From: Chloroflexota bacterium | GTDB lineage: Bacteria > Chloroflexota > UBA11872 > VXOZ01 | Assembly: GCA_022824225.1 (NCBI GenBank) | Contig: JAJEAH010000028.1 | Span: 1-64,000 of the forward strand | Length of the DNA: 64,000 nt | Reading direction: 5' to 3' | Notes under the pieces: generated by a model | What the model was told of the DNA's origin: nothing | What the model saw: only the letters and a program-made list of their open reading frames with translations | Databases searched by the model: none | Part shown: piece by piece, positions 45,325-55,084 of the stretch | How positions within the stretch are numbered: position 1 is the first letter of the stretch | How the letters are laid out: every line of letters starts with the position of its first letter | Translations under genes and position numbers: made by a program

Positions 45325-45888
45325 ATGCCCTGGACCGCATTTGGACTCACGCTCACCGCCGGGCAAAACCCGTACGCCGCGCTCTTCCTCTTGGCGGTGT
45401 TCGCGCGCTCCGAGGACACGCCGCTCGTGTTGCAGCCGTCGTTCAGCTTTCTCTCAAGCACTGCCGCAATCGGGGTGCTCTTTGTGCTCACTGGGCTGCA
45501 GGTCTTTGCCGACAAGCATCCCCGGTGGAGCCGGGTGGAGGCGCTCGTGAGTGCCGTTGCCCGCCCGCTGTGCGCAGTGATCGTCGTGCTCAGCCTTCTC
45601 GATCCGGCGAGCGCGGCCACGTTGATTTGGGCAGCAGTCGCTGTGGCCGTTGCCTTTAGCAGCCACTACGTGCGCAGTCGTTTGCGCCGCCAGTTGGCCC
45701 AGCGCATGGTTGGGATGGCGTACTTTCTCGCGAGCTTGGTGCTCGATAGCGTCGCGCTCGTCGCCGGTCTGCTGTCGGTGATCGTGCCGGTTGGCGGTGT
45801 GGCGCTTGGCGTGGCCATGTTTGGCGGCGCTGCCGGTGTGTCGCTGCGCCTGCTCTTTGCGCCGGACACAGACGAATCTACCGGCTAG
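45325..45888 (+). CDS. DUF4126 membrane protein
   Basis: The 187-residue protein has four or five hydrophobic segments and opens with GLTLTAGQNPYAALFLLAVFAR, which follows the small-residue pattern of DUF4126 proteins. Its C-terminal segment is Gly-rich (GGVALGVAMFGGAAG). Function is not known for the family. The start is ATG 45325, seven bases after coaE. The recognition is by pattern, so treat the family name as likely rather than certain. Confidence 0.72.
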   Translation: MPWTAFGLTLTAGQNPYAALFLLAVFARSEDTPLVLQPSFSFLSSTAAIGVLFVLTGLQVFADKHPRWSRVEALVSAVARPLCAVIVVLSLLDPASAATLIWAAVAVAVAFSSHYVRSRLRRQLAQRMVGMAYFLASLVLDSVALVAGLLSVIVPVGGVALGVAMFGGAAGVSLRLLFAPDTDESTG

Positions 45889-46033
45889 AGTGTCCTGCCC
45901 GGGCGGCCGCGCGAACAAGCCGCAGGACGGCTACGCTACGCGGGTAGTCCCGCGGCGCGCAACGGTAGCGCACGGCTTGGCGCCAATAGAAGAAGGCTAA
46001 CGACGGGGCTGAGCCACAGGCAATTTCCCGCGC

Positions 46034-47788
46034 CTAGAGCAGTTGCACCAGGTCCCGGCGCACGAAGAAGTAGAAGTCCTGCGAGCCGATGGGTTGGGGA
46101 AGCTGGCGGCTGACCAGCCAGCGCAGAAAGTTGCCGCGAGTCTCTGCGTTGAGGACGAAATCAAACGCGAACGTGAGACTCAGCTCGCGGTACAGCGTCT
46201 CGGGGAACCACCAGCGCAGCTTGTAGCGAAACGGCACGTAGTTGCCCAGGTGTTCTCGCGCAACGTCAAACTGGCTCGCGGTCACAATGACGAACGCCGC
46301 ATCTCCCGGATCGCCAATAGCGGGCAAGTAGGCGATCATGGTGTAATCGCGGAGATACCAGAAGAACGGCCACGAGTCTTCATTGTCGATGATGCCTACC
46401 GTTTCCGTGCCGCTGGCTAGCTTGCGGGAAATCTGCTCGATCTGGTCCGCGACGTAGGGCACGTCCGGGGTGGTTTGCACGTAAACGAGCGTATCCAGCG
46501 GTGTGTCGCCGTGGGAGAATGCCAGCGGCAAGCCCGTGTGCAGCGCATACACGCCGATGAATACGCAGAGCCCCACGGCAATTCGGTTCTGCCGGAGTCC
46601 GTCCGGTCCGGAGAACATCAACCCTAGGTAACGGGACACCAGGAGGATGCCCGGCAGCGATAGGTGCAGCACCAACCAGGGCATGCGTTCGCCGGCCACT
46701 GAGTAGAGAATGACCGCGGCCACGAACCAGTAGCACAGGAAAAGGTCGGTCAACGTGCCCCGGCGGGCCAAGGCCCACAGCGCCGGCACGGCAAATGCCG
46801 CTACGATCAGTTCGTAGAGCGGAACCTGCATGAAGTAGTACCAGATGGGCTGGTTGCCCCGGTTCACGCCGTGCTGCGCCAGCCAGTATTCCAGCGCTTT
46901 GGTCACGCCGGTGGCAAAGTCCTGGGGATAGGTGTAGAAGGCGGTAAAGAAGGTCACGAATATCACAAGGAATGTCACGACTCCCGCCAAGAGGAGCATG
47001 CGCTCGCGCCACAGGTCGGCCAGCGCGCTCTTCACCGATTCATGGCTGGGCAGCCGCTGGGCAAGGCCCGGTTGGATGAGCTCTTGCAGGAACCGTCCCG
47101 CGATAAAGGTCGCGACGATGGCCAACGTGATATAGGTGTTTTCCTTGGTAGCCAGGGAAAAACCCACTGCGCTCGCACCCAGATAGATGTACCAGCGCTG
47201 CCGCGTGTGCAGCCAGCCATAGAGCGCCAGCACGATGAGCATCGTCCACACCACAATGTATATGTCGTTGCGGGCAAAGCGTGAGAAGTAGAGCAGCGGG
47301 GGTGAAATGCCCATGAGAATCGCGGCCAAGACCATGCCGTTCCTGCCTAGGTACGGTTTGAGGGGGTAGACCAGCAGCACGGCCAGCACGCCAAAGAGCG
47401 CCGGTCCAAAGCGGGCTACCGCGTCGCTGACGCCGAATAGAAAGAACATGAACGCGGTCAAGTAGAACTGGAAGGGCCCGTGGAGAACGGGGTTGTAGCG
47501 ATAGTTGAATGAGCGGTAAATATCCCAGGAAAAGCGGGCGTGCATGCTCTCGTCATGGTGCAGCGCCCGCGCTCCCAGGTCCCAGAACCGGGTGAACGCT
47601 ACGAAGACGAGCACGGCGAGAAAGACCAGCGCCTGCCAGCGGCTGAGGCCAAATGGCGTTTCCGCGCGCAGCCAGGCCGAAACAGCCGCCCAGTGGGCGG
47701 TCACCGGCTCTTCAGGGGAAGAAACGGGCGGCGCCGGTCGTGACCGCGTTGGTTTGGACCGCCCGCCGCTCTCTTGCTTAGTTGACAT
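46034..47788 (-). CDS. Agl23-type (TIGR03663) membrane glycosyltransferase-fold protein
   Basis: The 584-residue GT-C-fold membrane protein has about 11 membrane segments after a Pro/Ser-rich cytoplasmic tail. In its first extracytoplasmic loop ALHHDESMHA holds the acidic pair Asp79-Glu80 used by GT-C enzymes. NPVLHGPFQFYLTAFMFFLFG and SRFARNDIYIVVWT follow the family pattern. The soluble C-terminal part contains NEDSWPFFWYLRDY. The family is called flippase-associated after the archaeal protein; here a role in glycosylating lipid carriers or surface proteins is inferred. Its ATG overlaps the upstream DUF2298 gene by 11 bases. Confidence 0.86.
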   Translation of the reverse strand: MSTKQESGGRSKPTRSRPAPPVSSPEEPVTAHWAAVSAWLRAETPFGLSRWQALVFLAVLVFVAFTRFWDLGARALHHDESMHARFSWDIYRSFNYRYNPVLHGPFQFYLTAFMFFLFGVSDAVARFGPALFGVLAVLLVYPLKPYLGRNGMVLAAILMGISPPLLYFSRFARNDIYIVVWTMLIVLALYGWLHTRQRWYIYLGASAVGFSLATKENTYITLAIVATFIAGRFLQELIQPGLAQRLPSHESVKSALADLWRERMLLLAGVVTFLVIFVTFFTAFYTYPQDFATGVTKALEYWLAQHGVNRGNQPIWYYFMQVPLYELIVAAFAVPALWALARRGTLTDLFLCYWFVAAVILYSVAGERMPWLVLHLSLPGILLVSRYLGLMFSGPDGLRQNRIAVGLCVFIGVYALHTGLPLAFSHGDTPLDTLVYVQTTPDVPYVADQIEQISRKLASGTETVGIIDNEDSWPFFWYLRDYTMIAYLPAIGDPGDAAFVIVTASQFDVAREHLGNYVPFRYKLRWWFPETLYRELSLTFAFDFVLNAETRGNFLRWLVSRQLPQPIGSQDFYFFVRRDLVQLL

Positions 47789-50174
47789 CGGCTTTGAGTA
47801 TGTATACGTCTCCGCTTTGGAACACTACGGGGAACCAGTCGAGCAGGTGACTGACATTCTCCCCGTAGAGCTGTCGTTCCCAGTCACCAACAAAGATATA
47901 GTCGGCGTCATACTTGCGCAAGAACGCCTCTGCTCCGTCCCGTGCCGCCGTAACGTAGAAGAACTGCAAGTCGTCTTCCCGCTCGAGCACCAACCCATAG
48001 TCATTGCGCCACAGGTTCTCATGTTGACGCCAGCCTAGCACCGTTTGCAAGCCCGTGAACGTGGAGACCCGGCTGTACTGGCTGTATTCTTGCCCGGTCG
48101 CCTCGATGACGACGCTGTCGGATGGCGCGTTTTCCCGTAGCCACGCGATGGCGGCAACCTCGTCGGCGTGGTCGCGGGCGTAGTAGAGGGTGCCGTCAAG
48201 AGTGGGCGGCTCGCGCTGGAAGGCGGCAAAGATGGGCGCGGTGAGCAGACTGTAGTAGAGCCCGCTGAGCACCAGCAGTATGGTGGCGAAGCGGAACAGC
48301 CAGCTCAACGGCCGCTGACGCGCGCGCAACCAAATCCTGACAAAGTAGACAATGAAGGCCGACACCGGGGCCAGCAGCGTCCAAATCTGGAAGTAGAGCT
48401 TGAACACCGTATTCATGCGCATGTTCGGCGGGCCGTAGAAGTCCTTGACGAATACCACGTCGCTAATGAGCACGAGCAGCGTCGCCACCCCGACCACGGC
48501 GCACACGAGGGGCAGCGGCTCCTGAAAGGACCGAAAATAGAGCAGCAGCGCGAATCCGAGCAAGAGGCTAAGCGCAAGGATGATGAGGGCTGCCGTATCG
48601 ACGAGCCGCGCGAGGGCGAACGTTATGCCAAACCAGGCGAGAATCGCGAAGACGTAGGGACTATGGAACCTCCAGCGCGCCGCGGGTTGCGGCTGCGCGT
48701 CCTGCGTGTCGGCCGGCGCTTCCGCGTCGTTCTGCGCGCGGCGTTGTTGCCGCGCTTTGCGGCCGCGGCCCGGCTGCGCCGCCGGTTCTTCAGGTTCCAC
48801 GAGCCGCTGCGCCGCGCGTATGCCAAGGATGGTTACGAAGACGCCCAACGGCACCAAAAAGATGCCGTGGACGGTAAAGAACTGGCCGAGATTCGTGCGG
48901 TACGGCACCAATCCAAGGCCCTGGGTCGGCGGGTTGAATGTGAAATAGAACGGCGCGTACAACACTACCGCTAGCACGCCGGTCGCGGCGAGCCACACAA
49001 GCGCGCTCTGCCACTCGCCCAGTTTGCCATTTACCTTGAGCGACAGGAACACGCAGACGGCCAACAGCAGGAAGTAGGTGGGGAAGTCCCAGGAATTCAG
49101 GAAGTACAGTCCCCCAAATACGATGGCGCTCAGCACAACCTTGCTCACTCTGGGCACAGTGAGCAGGGGCACGAGAGACCGCCACTGCCGCAGGAACGAG
49201 AGCGGCACTGCCGGATAGTCCGGCGCGGCGTACCAGGTGAAGGCGGTGAATACAGCCAACAGCGCAAACGGCAGAGCCATGACGTGGGGGTGCATGTCGC
49301 CCAGGATGAAGCTGAAGGCGGGAAACTCATTGATGGTGAAATCGAGCAGCGCTTCGCCTTCCACCCGGCTTACCACGCGAGAGGCATTCCAGCCCACGCC
49401 AAACCAGAAGCCTTGGCGCAGGATTTCAGGCTCGGTGAGCGCCTTCCATATGGTGAAGAGATTGCCAACAAAGAGGAGCAGGAAGACGGAAAAGAGGCCC
49501 GTGAGCGTACCCCGGCGCGGCTCGGCAGTCCCACCGGCGGCCTGAAAGCGCTTGACCAACGAATAGCCGATGCCATACGCGCCAAGGCCGCTCAACGCGA
49601 AGAACAGGGCCAGGGCAAGATTGTAGGTGATGGCCGAGGGTATGCCGGTAAGGCGGGTGAGGAAGGCGACGATCAGGTAGCCAAAATAGTAGTAGTTGAC
49701 CGAGAGGCCGGCCGCCCAGGCGTCATGGGGCGGCATGGCGCTCGACTGCAGGATGCTGTTGAGCAGCATGAAATCCATGAATTTCTCCGTGCCCAGGATC
49801 TCCGGCGCCCACTGCCGCAGCAGGGCGTACCCGCCGAGCAGCACGAGAAAGAGGATCTCAACCACGTAGACCTGGTGCCCCACGCTTTGCCGCCAGTCGT
49901 CAAGCCGCCAGCGGCAGCGCCGCACCGTCAACGCCGAGAGCGCGCCCAAGAGCACGAGAACGACGAGCAGCGCCCACAACGTGTTGGGCAAGATGCGCAA
50001 CGACATCAGGAGCCAGCCGGCAAAGCCGAAGAGCAGAATGCCGAAGGTCTTGGCAAAGGGATAGCCCCCCAGAGGCATCTTGCGGAAGAGGAGCCATGAC
50101 AGCGGCAACGTCACCAGGGTGATGACTTGCACGGCAAGCCACCAGAGGGCGATGTGACCGAGGACGCTCGCCAC
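47778..50174 (-). CDS. DUF2298 (TIGR03662-type) membrane protein
   Basis: This is a 798-residue polytopic protein with about 13 membrane segments. The blocks SVNYYYFGYLIVAFLTRLTG and GDMHPHVMALPFALLAV (near residue 295) are diagnostic for DUF2298. A Gln/Arg/Ala-rich insert (about residues 470-500) lies between membrane segments. The soluble C-terminal domain ends GDVYILKADVN. The gene is directly upstream of the Agl23-type gene with overlapping ends, so the two products probably work as one machine. The pairing is known from Chloroflexota, but the glycan is not. Confidence 0.88.
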   Translation of the reverse strand: MASVLGHIALWWLAVQVITLVTLPLSWLLFRKMPLGGYPFAKTFGILLFGFAGWLLMSLRILPNTLWALLVVLVLLGALSALTVRRCRWRLDDWRQSVGHQVYVVEILFLVLLGGYALLRQWAPEILGTEKFMDFMLLNSILQSSAMPPHDAWAAGLSVNYYYFGYLIVAFLTRLTGIPSAITYNLALALFFALSGLGAYGIGYSLVKRFQAAGGTAEPRRGTLTGLFSVFLLLFVGNLFTIWKALTEPEILRQGFWFGVGWNASRVVSRVEGEALLDFTINEFPAFSFILGDMHPHVMALPFALLAVFTAFTWYAAPDYPAVPLSFLRQWRSLVPLLTVPRVSKVVLSAIVFGGLYFLNSWDFPTYFLLLAVCVFLSLKVNGKLGEWQSALVWLAATGVLAVVLYAPFYFTFNPPTQGLGLVPYRTNLGQFFTVHGIFLVPLGVFVTILGIRAAQRLVEPEEPAAQPGRGRKARQQRRAQNDAEAPADTQDAQPQPAARWRFHSPYVFAILAWFGITFALARLVDTAALIILALSLLLGFALLLYFRSFQEPLPLVCAVVGVATLLVLISDVVFVKDFYGPPNMRMNTVFKLYFQIWTLLAPVSAFIVYFVRIWLRARQRPLSWLFRFATILLVLSGLYYSLLTAPIFAAFQREPPTLDGTLYYARDHADEVAAIAWLRENAPSDSVVIEATGQEYSQYSRVSTFTGLQTVLGWRQHENLWRNDYGLVLEREDDLQFFYVTAARDGAEAFLRKYDADYIFVGDWERQLYGENVSHLLDWFPVVFQSGDVYILKADVN

Positions 50175-50217
50175 GGTAGTTACACTCCCGGCCGTCGGTG
50201 CGGGGCTCCGCGTGGTC

Positions 50218-50856
50218 TCACAGCGTCCCTGCCACCCATGCGATGCCGCGCCGCAAGATGGTTGCCGCGCCGGGATACTGGAGCGCGGCGGTGTCGTGGC
50301 CGAGGAGATACGTACACACCCGCGTGTGGGGGTGCTCTACCGTCCACAGCAGCGGCTGGACCTCGCCGTTCAGCTTGGCGTGGGCGAGCACGTGGGCCTG
50401 AGGCGTGAGTTGCACGTTGGCGTAGAGCTCGTCGCGCACGGCGAAATCCACGAGACGGTGGGTTATCGGATGGACGGCGTCATCGACGTGCACGGTGAAC
50501 GGGCCGTACGGCGGGTGGTAGAAATCAGGCGCGGGCCAGCCGCCAATCAGGTCCGTGTAGGCTTGCCAGCCGCGAAAACTCAGCACGCCGGCATGGAGCA
50601 CCAGGAGCCCCTTGCCGCCGTGCGCCGCAGCCAACAATGCGGCTTCTCTGGATGCGGGCCAGCGGTCCTCTTTTGTGTTGAGGTAGAGCAGGATGACGTC
50701 GTAGCGGTCGATGAGGCCGGTCTCCAGCAGACCGGCGTCTTCACACAAGGTTACGGCCACGCCGCTGCTCTCTTCCAGGTGATCGGCAACGTGAGCGGCC
50801 ACGTCCCGGGGCCGGTGGGCGGGATTGGGTCCGCCGAGAAGCAGGACGTTCAACAT
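50218..50856 (-). CDS. ThuA-like domain protein
   Basis: The protein has a glutamine amidotransferase-like fold, 212 residues, related to trehalose-utilisation protein ThuA. VLLLGGPNPAH opens the fold, LLVLHAGVL marks the nucleophile-elbow region with Ala in place of Cys, DDAVHPITHRLVDFAVRDELY and GHDTAALQYPGAATILRRGI are the family blocks. ATG 50856 follows AGGAGG by 12 bases; an in-frame ATG at 50883 lacks a good site. ThuA family members act in disaccharide keto-sugar metabolism or are of unknown function. Confidence 0.85.
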   Translation of the reverse strand: MLNVLLLGGPNPAHRPRDVAAHVADHLEESSGVAVTLCEDAGLLETGLIDRYDVILLYLNTKEDRWPASREAALLAAAHGGKGLLVLHAGVLSFRGWQAYTDLIGGWPAPDFYHPPYGPFTVHVDDAVHPITHRLVDFAVRDELYANVQLTPQAHVLAHAKLNGEVQPLLWTVEHPHTRVCTYLLGHDTAALQYPGAATILRRGIAWVAGTL

Positions 50857-51074
50857 TTGCGCCGGTTGCCCTCCTGCTGGCATGGGCTACGCATCACTTA
50901 CTTCCCATCTTATACTCTTTGGCGGCGTCCTGCGCGCTTGCGTTCCGGCGATACGCCAAAGCGCGGCGCGCAGCATGAGAAGAATGCTGTGCAGAGCGAT
51001 AGAGAATGCCGACGTGCCGCTGCCGGGCATGCGCGGCGGCCAACGCGCCGCGCGAGCGCCTGGTTGGGATGCGC

Positions 51075-52382
51075 TTAAGTCGAGGCAGGCACGGCGGCCA
51101 CCGCATCAACGGCTGACAACGCGCCATCCAAGATTTCCAGCGCACGCTCGGCCTGAGTCTGGGTGATGACCAGCGGCGGCTGGAAACGAAGCACGTTGCC
51201 GTAGAACCCGCCGCAGCCAATGAGCAGGCCCGCTTGGCGGCATTCCTCTTGTACGCGCTTTGCTTCATCCGGCGCCGGCTCTTTGGTCTCCCTGTCGGTG
51301 ACCAATTCGATGCCGATCATGAGTCCTTTACCGCGCACGTCGCCAATAAGGGGATGGCGTTCGTACCAGGCGGACAGGACTGACAGAACGTGCTCTCCCA
51401 TCTGGCGGGTATATTCGGCAATTCGCTCGCGTTCCAGGAATTCTATCGTGGCGAGGGCTGCCGCGGCGGAAACCAAATTGCCGCCAAACGTGCTGAAGTG
51501 ATCGCCGGGGAGGAAGGACTCGCCAATCTCGCGGCGCGTAGTAAACGCGCTGAGCGGAAAGCCGTTGGCAATGCCTTTGGCCGAGGTGAGAATGTCCGGC
51601 TCGACGCCGATTTCTTCGCTAGCGAACATGGCGCCGGTGCGCCCGAAGCTGGTCTGCACTTCATCGGCGACGAAGAGTGCCTCGTTGCGTTCCAAGATGC
51701 GCTTCACTTTCGGGAAATACGCCGGCGGCGGCACGATAATGCCGCCCTCGCCCATTACCGGTTCGGCAATGAAGGCGGCGACGTTGCCGGAGGTCTGGGT
51801 ATCGAAGACGCGCTGCACTTCGTCGGCGCACGCCACGTCGCAGGCCGGATACGTGAGATGGAGCGGGCAGCGGTAGCAGTACGGCGCGGGCGCCATGGCC
51901 ACGCCGGAGGCCATGGGACCGGCGCGGCGCTTGCGGCGGGCGTTGCCCCCCAGGCTTAGCGTGCCCAACGTGCGGCCGTGGAAAGAGTATTGCAGCGAAA
52001 TGAACTCGCTGCGGTCGGTGTAGGCTTTGGCAATTCGGAGCGCGCCCTCCACGGCTTCGGCGCCGCTATTGCCAAAGAACGACTGCTCCAACCTGCCAGG
52101 CGTAATCTCCGCGAGCTTTTCGGCAAGGTCGGCCACGGCAGGCGCGTAATACAGGTAGCTGCCAACGTGGACGTGACGGTCCATCGCCGCCTTGGCCGCC
52201 CCCAGCACTTCGGGGTTGCTGTGTCCCGCATTCACCACCGAATAGCCCGCAAAACCGTCCAGGTAGGTTGTTCCGTCCGCGGCCGTCAGCGTGGCGCCCT
52301 CGGCATGGGAAACTTCTACCGGCGGCATCGCCGGCGCGTGACTGGTGACAACGTACTGTTCGTATTTCTGGAGCGTGTCCAT
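51075..52382 (-). CDS. Class III PLP aminotransferase (AGXT2/beta-alanine-pyruvate type)
   Basis: This 435-residue cytoplasmic transaminase transfers omega- or alpha-amino groups between amino and keto acids. FFGNSGAEAVEGALRIAK binds the cofactor phosphate. ADEVQTSFGRTG has Asp240, and Lys269 lies in TSAKGIANGFP. A Cys pattern YCYRCP with CDVAC (169-185) is shared with alanine-glyoxylate and beta-alanine members. ATG 52382 follows AGGGATAG. It lies on the minus strand before ThuA, with a 218-base gap. The amino donor is unknown. Confidence 0.9.
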   Translation of the reverse strand: MDTLQKYEQYVVTSHAPAMPPVEVSHAEGATLTAADGTTYLDGFAGYSVVNAGHSNPEVLGAAKAAMDRHVHVGSYLYYAPAVADLAEKLAEITPGRLEQSFFGNSGAEAVEGALRIAKAYTDRSEFISLQYSFHGRTLGTLSLGGNARRKRRAGPMASGVAMAPAPYCYRCPLHLTYPACDVACADEVQRVFDTQTSGNVAAFIAEPVMGEGGIIVPPPAYFPKVKRILERNEALFVADEVQTSFGRTGAMFASEEIGVEPDILTSAKGIANGFPLSAFTTRREIGESFLPGDHFSTFGGNLVSAAAALATIEFLERERIAEYTRQMGEHVLSVLSAWYERHPLIGDVRGKGLMIGIELVTDRETKEPAPDEAKRVQEECRQAGLLIGCGGFYGNVLRFQPPLVITQTQAERALEILDGALSAVDAVAAVPAST

Positions 52383-52919
52383 GTCTTCTATCCCTGCTTG
52401 CGTTCGTTCACTTCTTCGATGAGGAGACAGCACCTGAATCAGTCGCGTCTCCGCTTGCGGACTACGACGACTGAGAACCTAGGCCGCGCAAGGCAGCCGC
52501 TGAGCATTGCGCTGTGCAATGCTCGATGCCGCTAGTATAGCGGCAATCCAGGCGACATGCACCGGGGCCGTTTCTTTCTCTCATTCCACGGGATCTTGGC
52601 AGTGCTCTTGCCGTGCGTTCCAGGCAAGCCGAGCCAAGCTCCGCGGGCAGAATCCGACAGAGCGCTATTCGACGCCCGCTCTCAATGTGTCTCGGAAACA
52701 CCTATGGCAAGAGGGCGCGCGGGAGCCAAGCCAGTACGTAACAGTGGTGAATGCTCACCATGGCATACTAACGCGCGCCAGTGGGTGACACCCGCGTGTA
52801 TCGTTCCCATACTGCGACTGGGTGCCCGATTGCGTCTCCCTCGGTAGCAGGCTGTTTTGTTACGGCAGCCGCCCAAATAGCGGCGACCCTCGTCCTAGAC
52901 GAGACGTTCTGCGGGCGCG
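52383..52919. other. Intergenic stretch, no gene seen
   Basis: This is 537 bases between the minus-strand solute-binding gene stop and the aminotransferase start. Short frames on both strands do not resemble known proteins. No hairpin with a T-run and no match to the four repeat families was noticed. Confidence 0.4.
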
Positions 52920-54281
52920 CTAGACCCAGGCATCCAACACTTGCTGTACGTTGGTGTTCGCTTGCGTGAGCGCTTCCGGCAACGTGATCGTGCCCGCCAT
53001 GGCATCTGGAATGAACGCCGACTGCACACGCCGTATCTCGGAGCCGCCGAGGCCGGGATAGTTGAACTTGCGGTGCGGCATCTGCGCCACGATGAGTTCC
53101 CGGAAGGCATCGCCCTGCAAGTAACCGTCCGAGCCCGCCACAGCCGGACTGATGGGAACACGGTCGTACTGGTTTGAGAAGCGCAAATTGACGTCATCGG
53201 CGGCCATGAACTCGATCCAGGCCCAAGCGCCTTCCGGATTGTTCGCCAAGGTTGCCATGGTAAGCGTGTGGCAGCCGCCGTAATTCACGTCGCGTCCGCC
53301 TTCCGGCAGCGGCCACGGCGAATAGCCGTACTGCAAGTCGGGGGCATTCGTCTGGAACCAGCCGTTGCGGTTGGTGAACGTGGCAAAGAGATGGGTAACG
53401 CGGCCGTCGGCAAAATGCTGCGTGCTGGCAACACCTTCGCCCCGGAGTGTGGCGATGGCGTCCCAGCCGCCTTGCAAGTCGTGAACATTCTTCAACCAAG
53501 AGAGCGTCTGCAGGCCGAGTTCGTTATCCAGCGTCGCCGTGCGGCCATCGTCACTGACCACTTCCCCGCCAAGTTGCCAGAAGGGCATCAGCCAGAGATT
53601 CGTGCCGCCGCTGCCCCAGAAGGCGGGAAAACCGGCGCGTGTTAGGTCTTGTCCCTCCACCTTCGTCGTCCTGATGGTGGCATCCTCCAAGTTGTCCCAC
53701 GTTTGCGGCGGGTTCTCGGGATCGAGTCCGGCTTCCAGGTAGGCGTTCGCGTGGATGAAGATGACGCGCAAGTCCGGGGCCAACGGCGACCCGTAGATGT
53801 GCCCGTTCGGCTTGTGGGTCATGTCATTCATGAGGCTGGCCCAGATGTCTTCCGGGTTAAGTGTGGCGGAGGCCTTGAAGTAGCTGGTGAGCGGCTGGGA
53901 GACCTCGGTGACGCCAAGCTCTTGAACGCCAAAGGGCGTCACGTCACAGATGTCCGGCGGCGTGCCGGCCGCGGCGGCTGCCACATACTTGTCAAGACGT
54001 CCGGAAACCGCATCGGGCGCGATGGTGTAGCCCGGATTGGTCTCGGCAAACTCATCGCCGTACTGCTCATATGGATAGCTGCCGCGATGCCAAAACACGA
54101 CAGCCTGCGCTTCTTCGCTCGAGGCCGGCGCGTCTTCCGCTTGAGGGGCTTCACTTGGGGCTTGTTCGGACGGGGTTGCGGCGACTTGGCCGCACGCCGC
54201 CAGGAAGACACTGGAACCAAAGACCGAGGCGCCCAGGGCGGCAGTGGTGAGGAATCTTCGTCGCGTCGTGGTCGCTTGCAT
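52920..54281 (-). CDS. Extracellular solute-binding lipoprotein, family 1 (orphan, third copy)
   Basis: This 453-residue binding protein of a sugar-type ABC system is exported by a Tat-like TRRRFLT signal (residues 6-12) and ends the signal with a lipobox LAACG. The blocks LDPENPPQTWDNLED, PFWQLGGE and HDLQGGWDAIATL match the proteins at 10167 and 20581; it is closest to the second. ATG 54281 follows AAAAGGAG. No transporter membrane genes lie beside it. The mature protein starts with a Pro/Ala/Glu linker, then VVFWHRGSYPYE. Confidence 0.88.
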   Translation of the reverse strand: MQATTTRRRFLTTAALGASVFGSSVFLAACGQVAATPSEQAPSEAPQAEDAPASSEEAQAVVFWHRGSYPYEQYGDEFAETNPGYTIAPDAVSGRLDKYVAAAAAGTPPDICDVTPFGVQELGVTEVSQPLTSYFKASATLNPEDIWASLMNDMTHKPNGHIYGSPLAPDLRVIFIHANAYLEAGLDPENPPQTWDNLEDATIRTTKVEGQDLTRAGFPAFWGSGGTNLWLMPFWQLGGEVVSDDGRTATLDNELGLQTLSWLKNVHDLQGGWDAIATLRGEGVASTQHFADGRVTHLFATFTNRNGWFQTNAPDLQYGYSPWPLPEGGRDVNYGGCHTLTMATLANNPEGAWAWIEFMAADDVNLRFSNQYDRVPISPAVAGSDGYLQGDAFRELIVAQMPHRKFNYPGLGGSEIRRVQSAFIPDAMAGTITLPEALTQANTNVQQVLDAWV

Positions 54282-54417
54282 CGCGAACTCCTTTTACGCT
54301 ACGCCGTTTGACGACCTCCCATTCGCAACGGCTCTTGTGTCGACGCTGGCTGGAATCTGCCATGACTTCCGGCAAGCAAGGACATGCGGTATTGAAAGCG
54401 GCCGTTGCTCTTGTATG

Positions 54418-54447
54418 GTTATACCACATGTAGTACCAGTGTCACAA
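54418..54447 (-). promoter_or_regulatory. Candidate promoter of the third solute-binding gene
   Basis: On the minus strand TTGTGA (54447-54442), an 18-base spacer and TATAAC (54423-54418). The predicted leader is about 130 bases, long for an uncontrolled gene. Confidence 0.4.
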
Positions 54448-54505
54448 CGCGAACGAAAGGGAGTTGGCAGCTTCAAACTTGAGCTCCTTGCTAGGCTAGA
54501 TCACA

Positions 54506-54625
54506 TGTCATTCTGAGGAGTGCAGCGACGAAGAATCTAGCGCCGGGAGCAATTTAGATTCCGCGTCTTTGACGAAGTCAGCGAACCCTGTTCGACGCTG
54601 CGCTCGGAATGGCATGAGATCTAGC
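54506..54625. repeat. Family B dispersed repeat in the 54282-55084 spacer
   Basis: GTCATTCTGAGGAGTGCAGC, then GACGAAGAATCTAG, a 60-base interior and a GCTCGGAATGGCATGAGATC end. It is the most complete family B copy. Further on, GACTGCAC-AC-GTGCAGTC is a perfect 8-bp stem at 54821-54838. No gene was recognised in the remaining 400 bases. Confidence 0.7.
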
Positions 54626-55084
54626 CCAACAAGGTGATCAAGTCAAGAGCTACTGATTCCCCAGTGTCGGACTATTTGGGAGCGCGCGTTGCTTGTACAG
54701 AGCAAGAGACGGTAAGCAGGCTCTAGGCTGCGGTGGCGGAGATTGCGCGTCACCGAACAAGCCCTAGCGGGTGAGAAGTGCGGGGCGCCGTCGGCCCTTG
54801 GACCCCAAGATTCTACGAGGGACTGCACACGTGCAGTCGCTGCGGGCAGGCGGACGCAAGCGGCCGCAGGGCTAGGAGGTACTTCATCAGACTGGGTCGA
54901 GTTGTGGCCCAGGCCGTGGATAGGGGAAGGCGTTGCAGCCGGCGGCCGCTGCGAAAGGTGACGACCCGGGACACAGTGGGACGCCCGCTGGGCGAGCGCC
55001 GCTGCCCGCGCCGCGAAACTGCACGGAAGGCTAGGAACTAAGGCGAGCAAACATGACCACCGGGCGCGCCAAGCTCCGCCGGAC

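Noticed and set aside
54640-55084. RNase P or tmRNA gene
   Set aside because: The stretch is GC-rich and has a perfect 8-bp stem at 54821, but the conserved cores of these RNAs were not found by eye.
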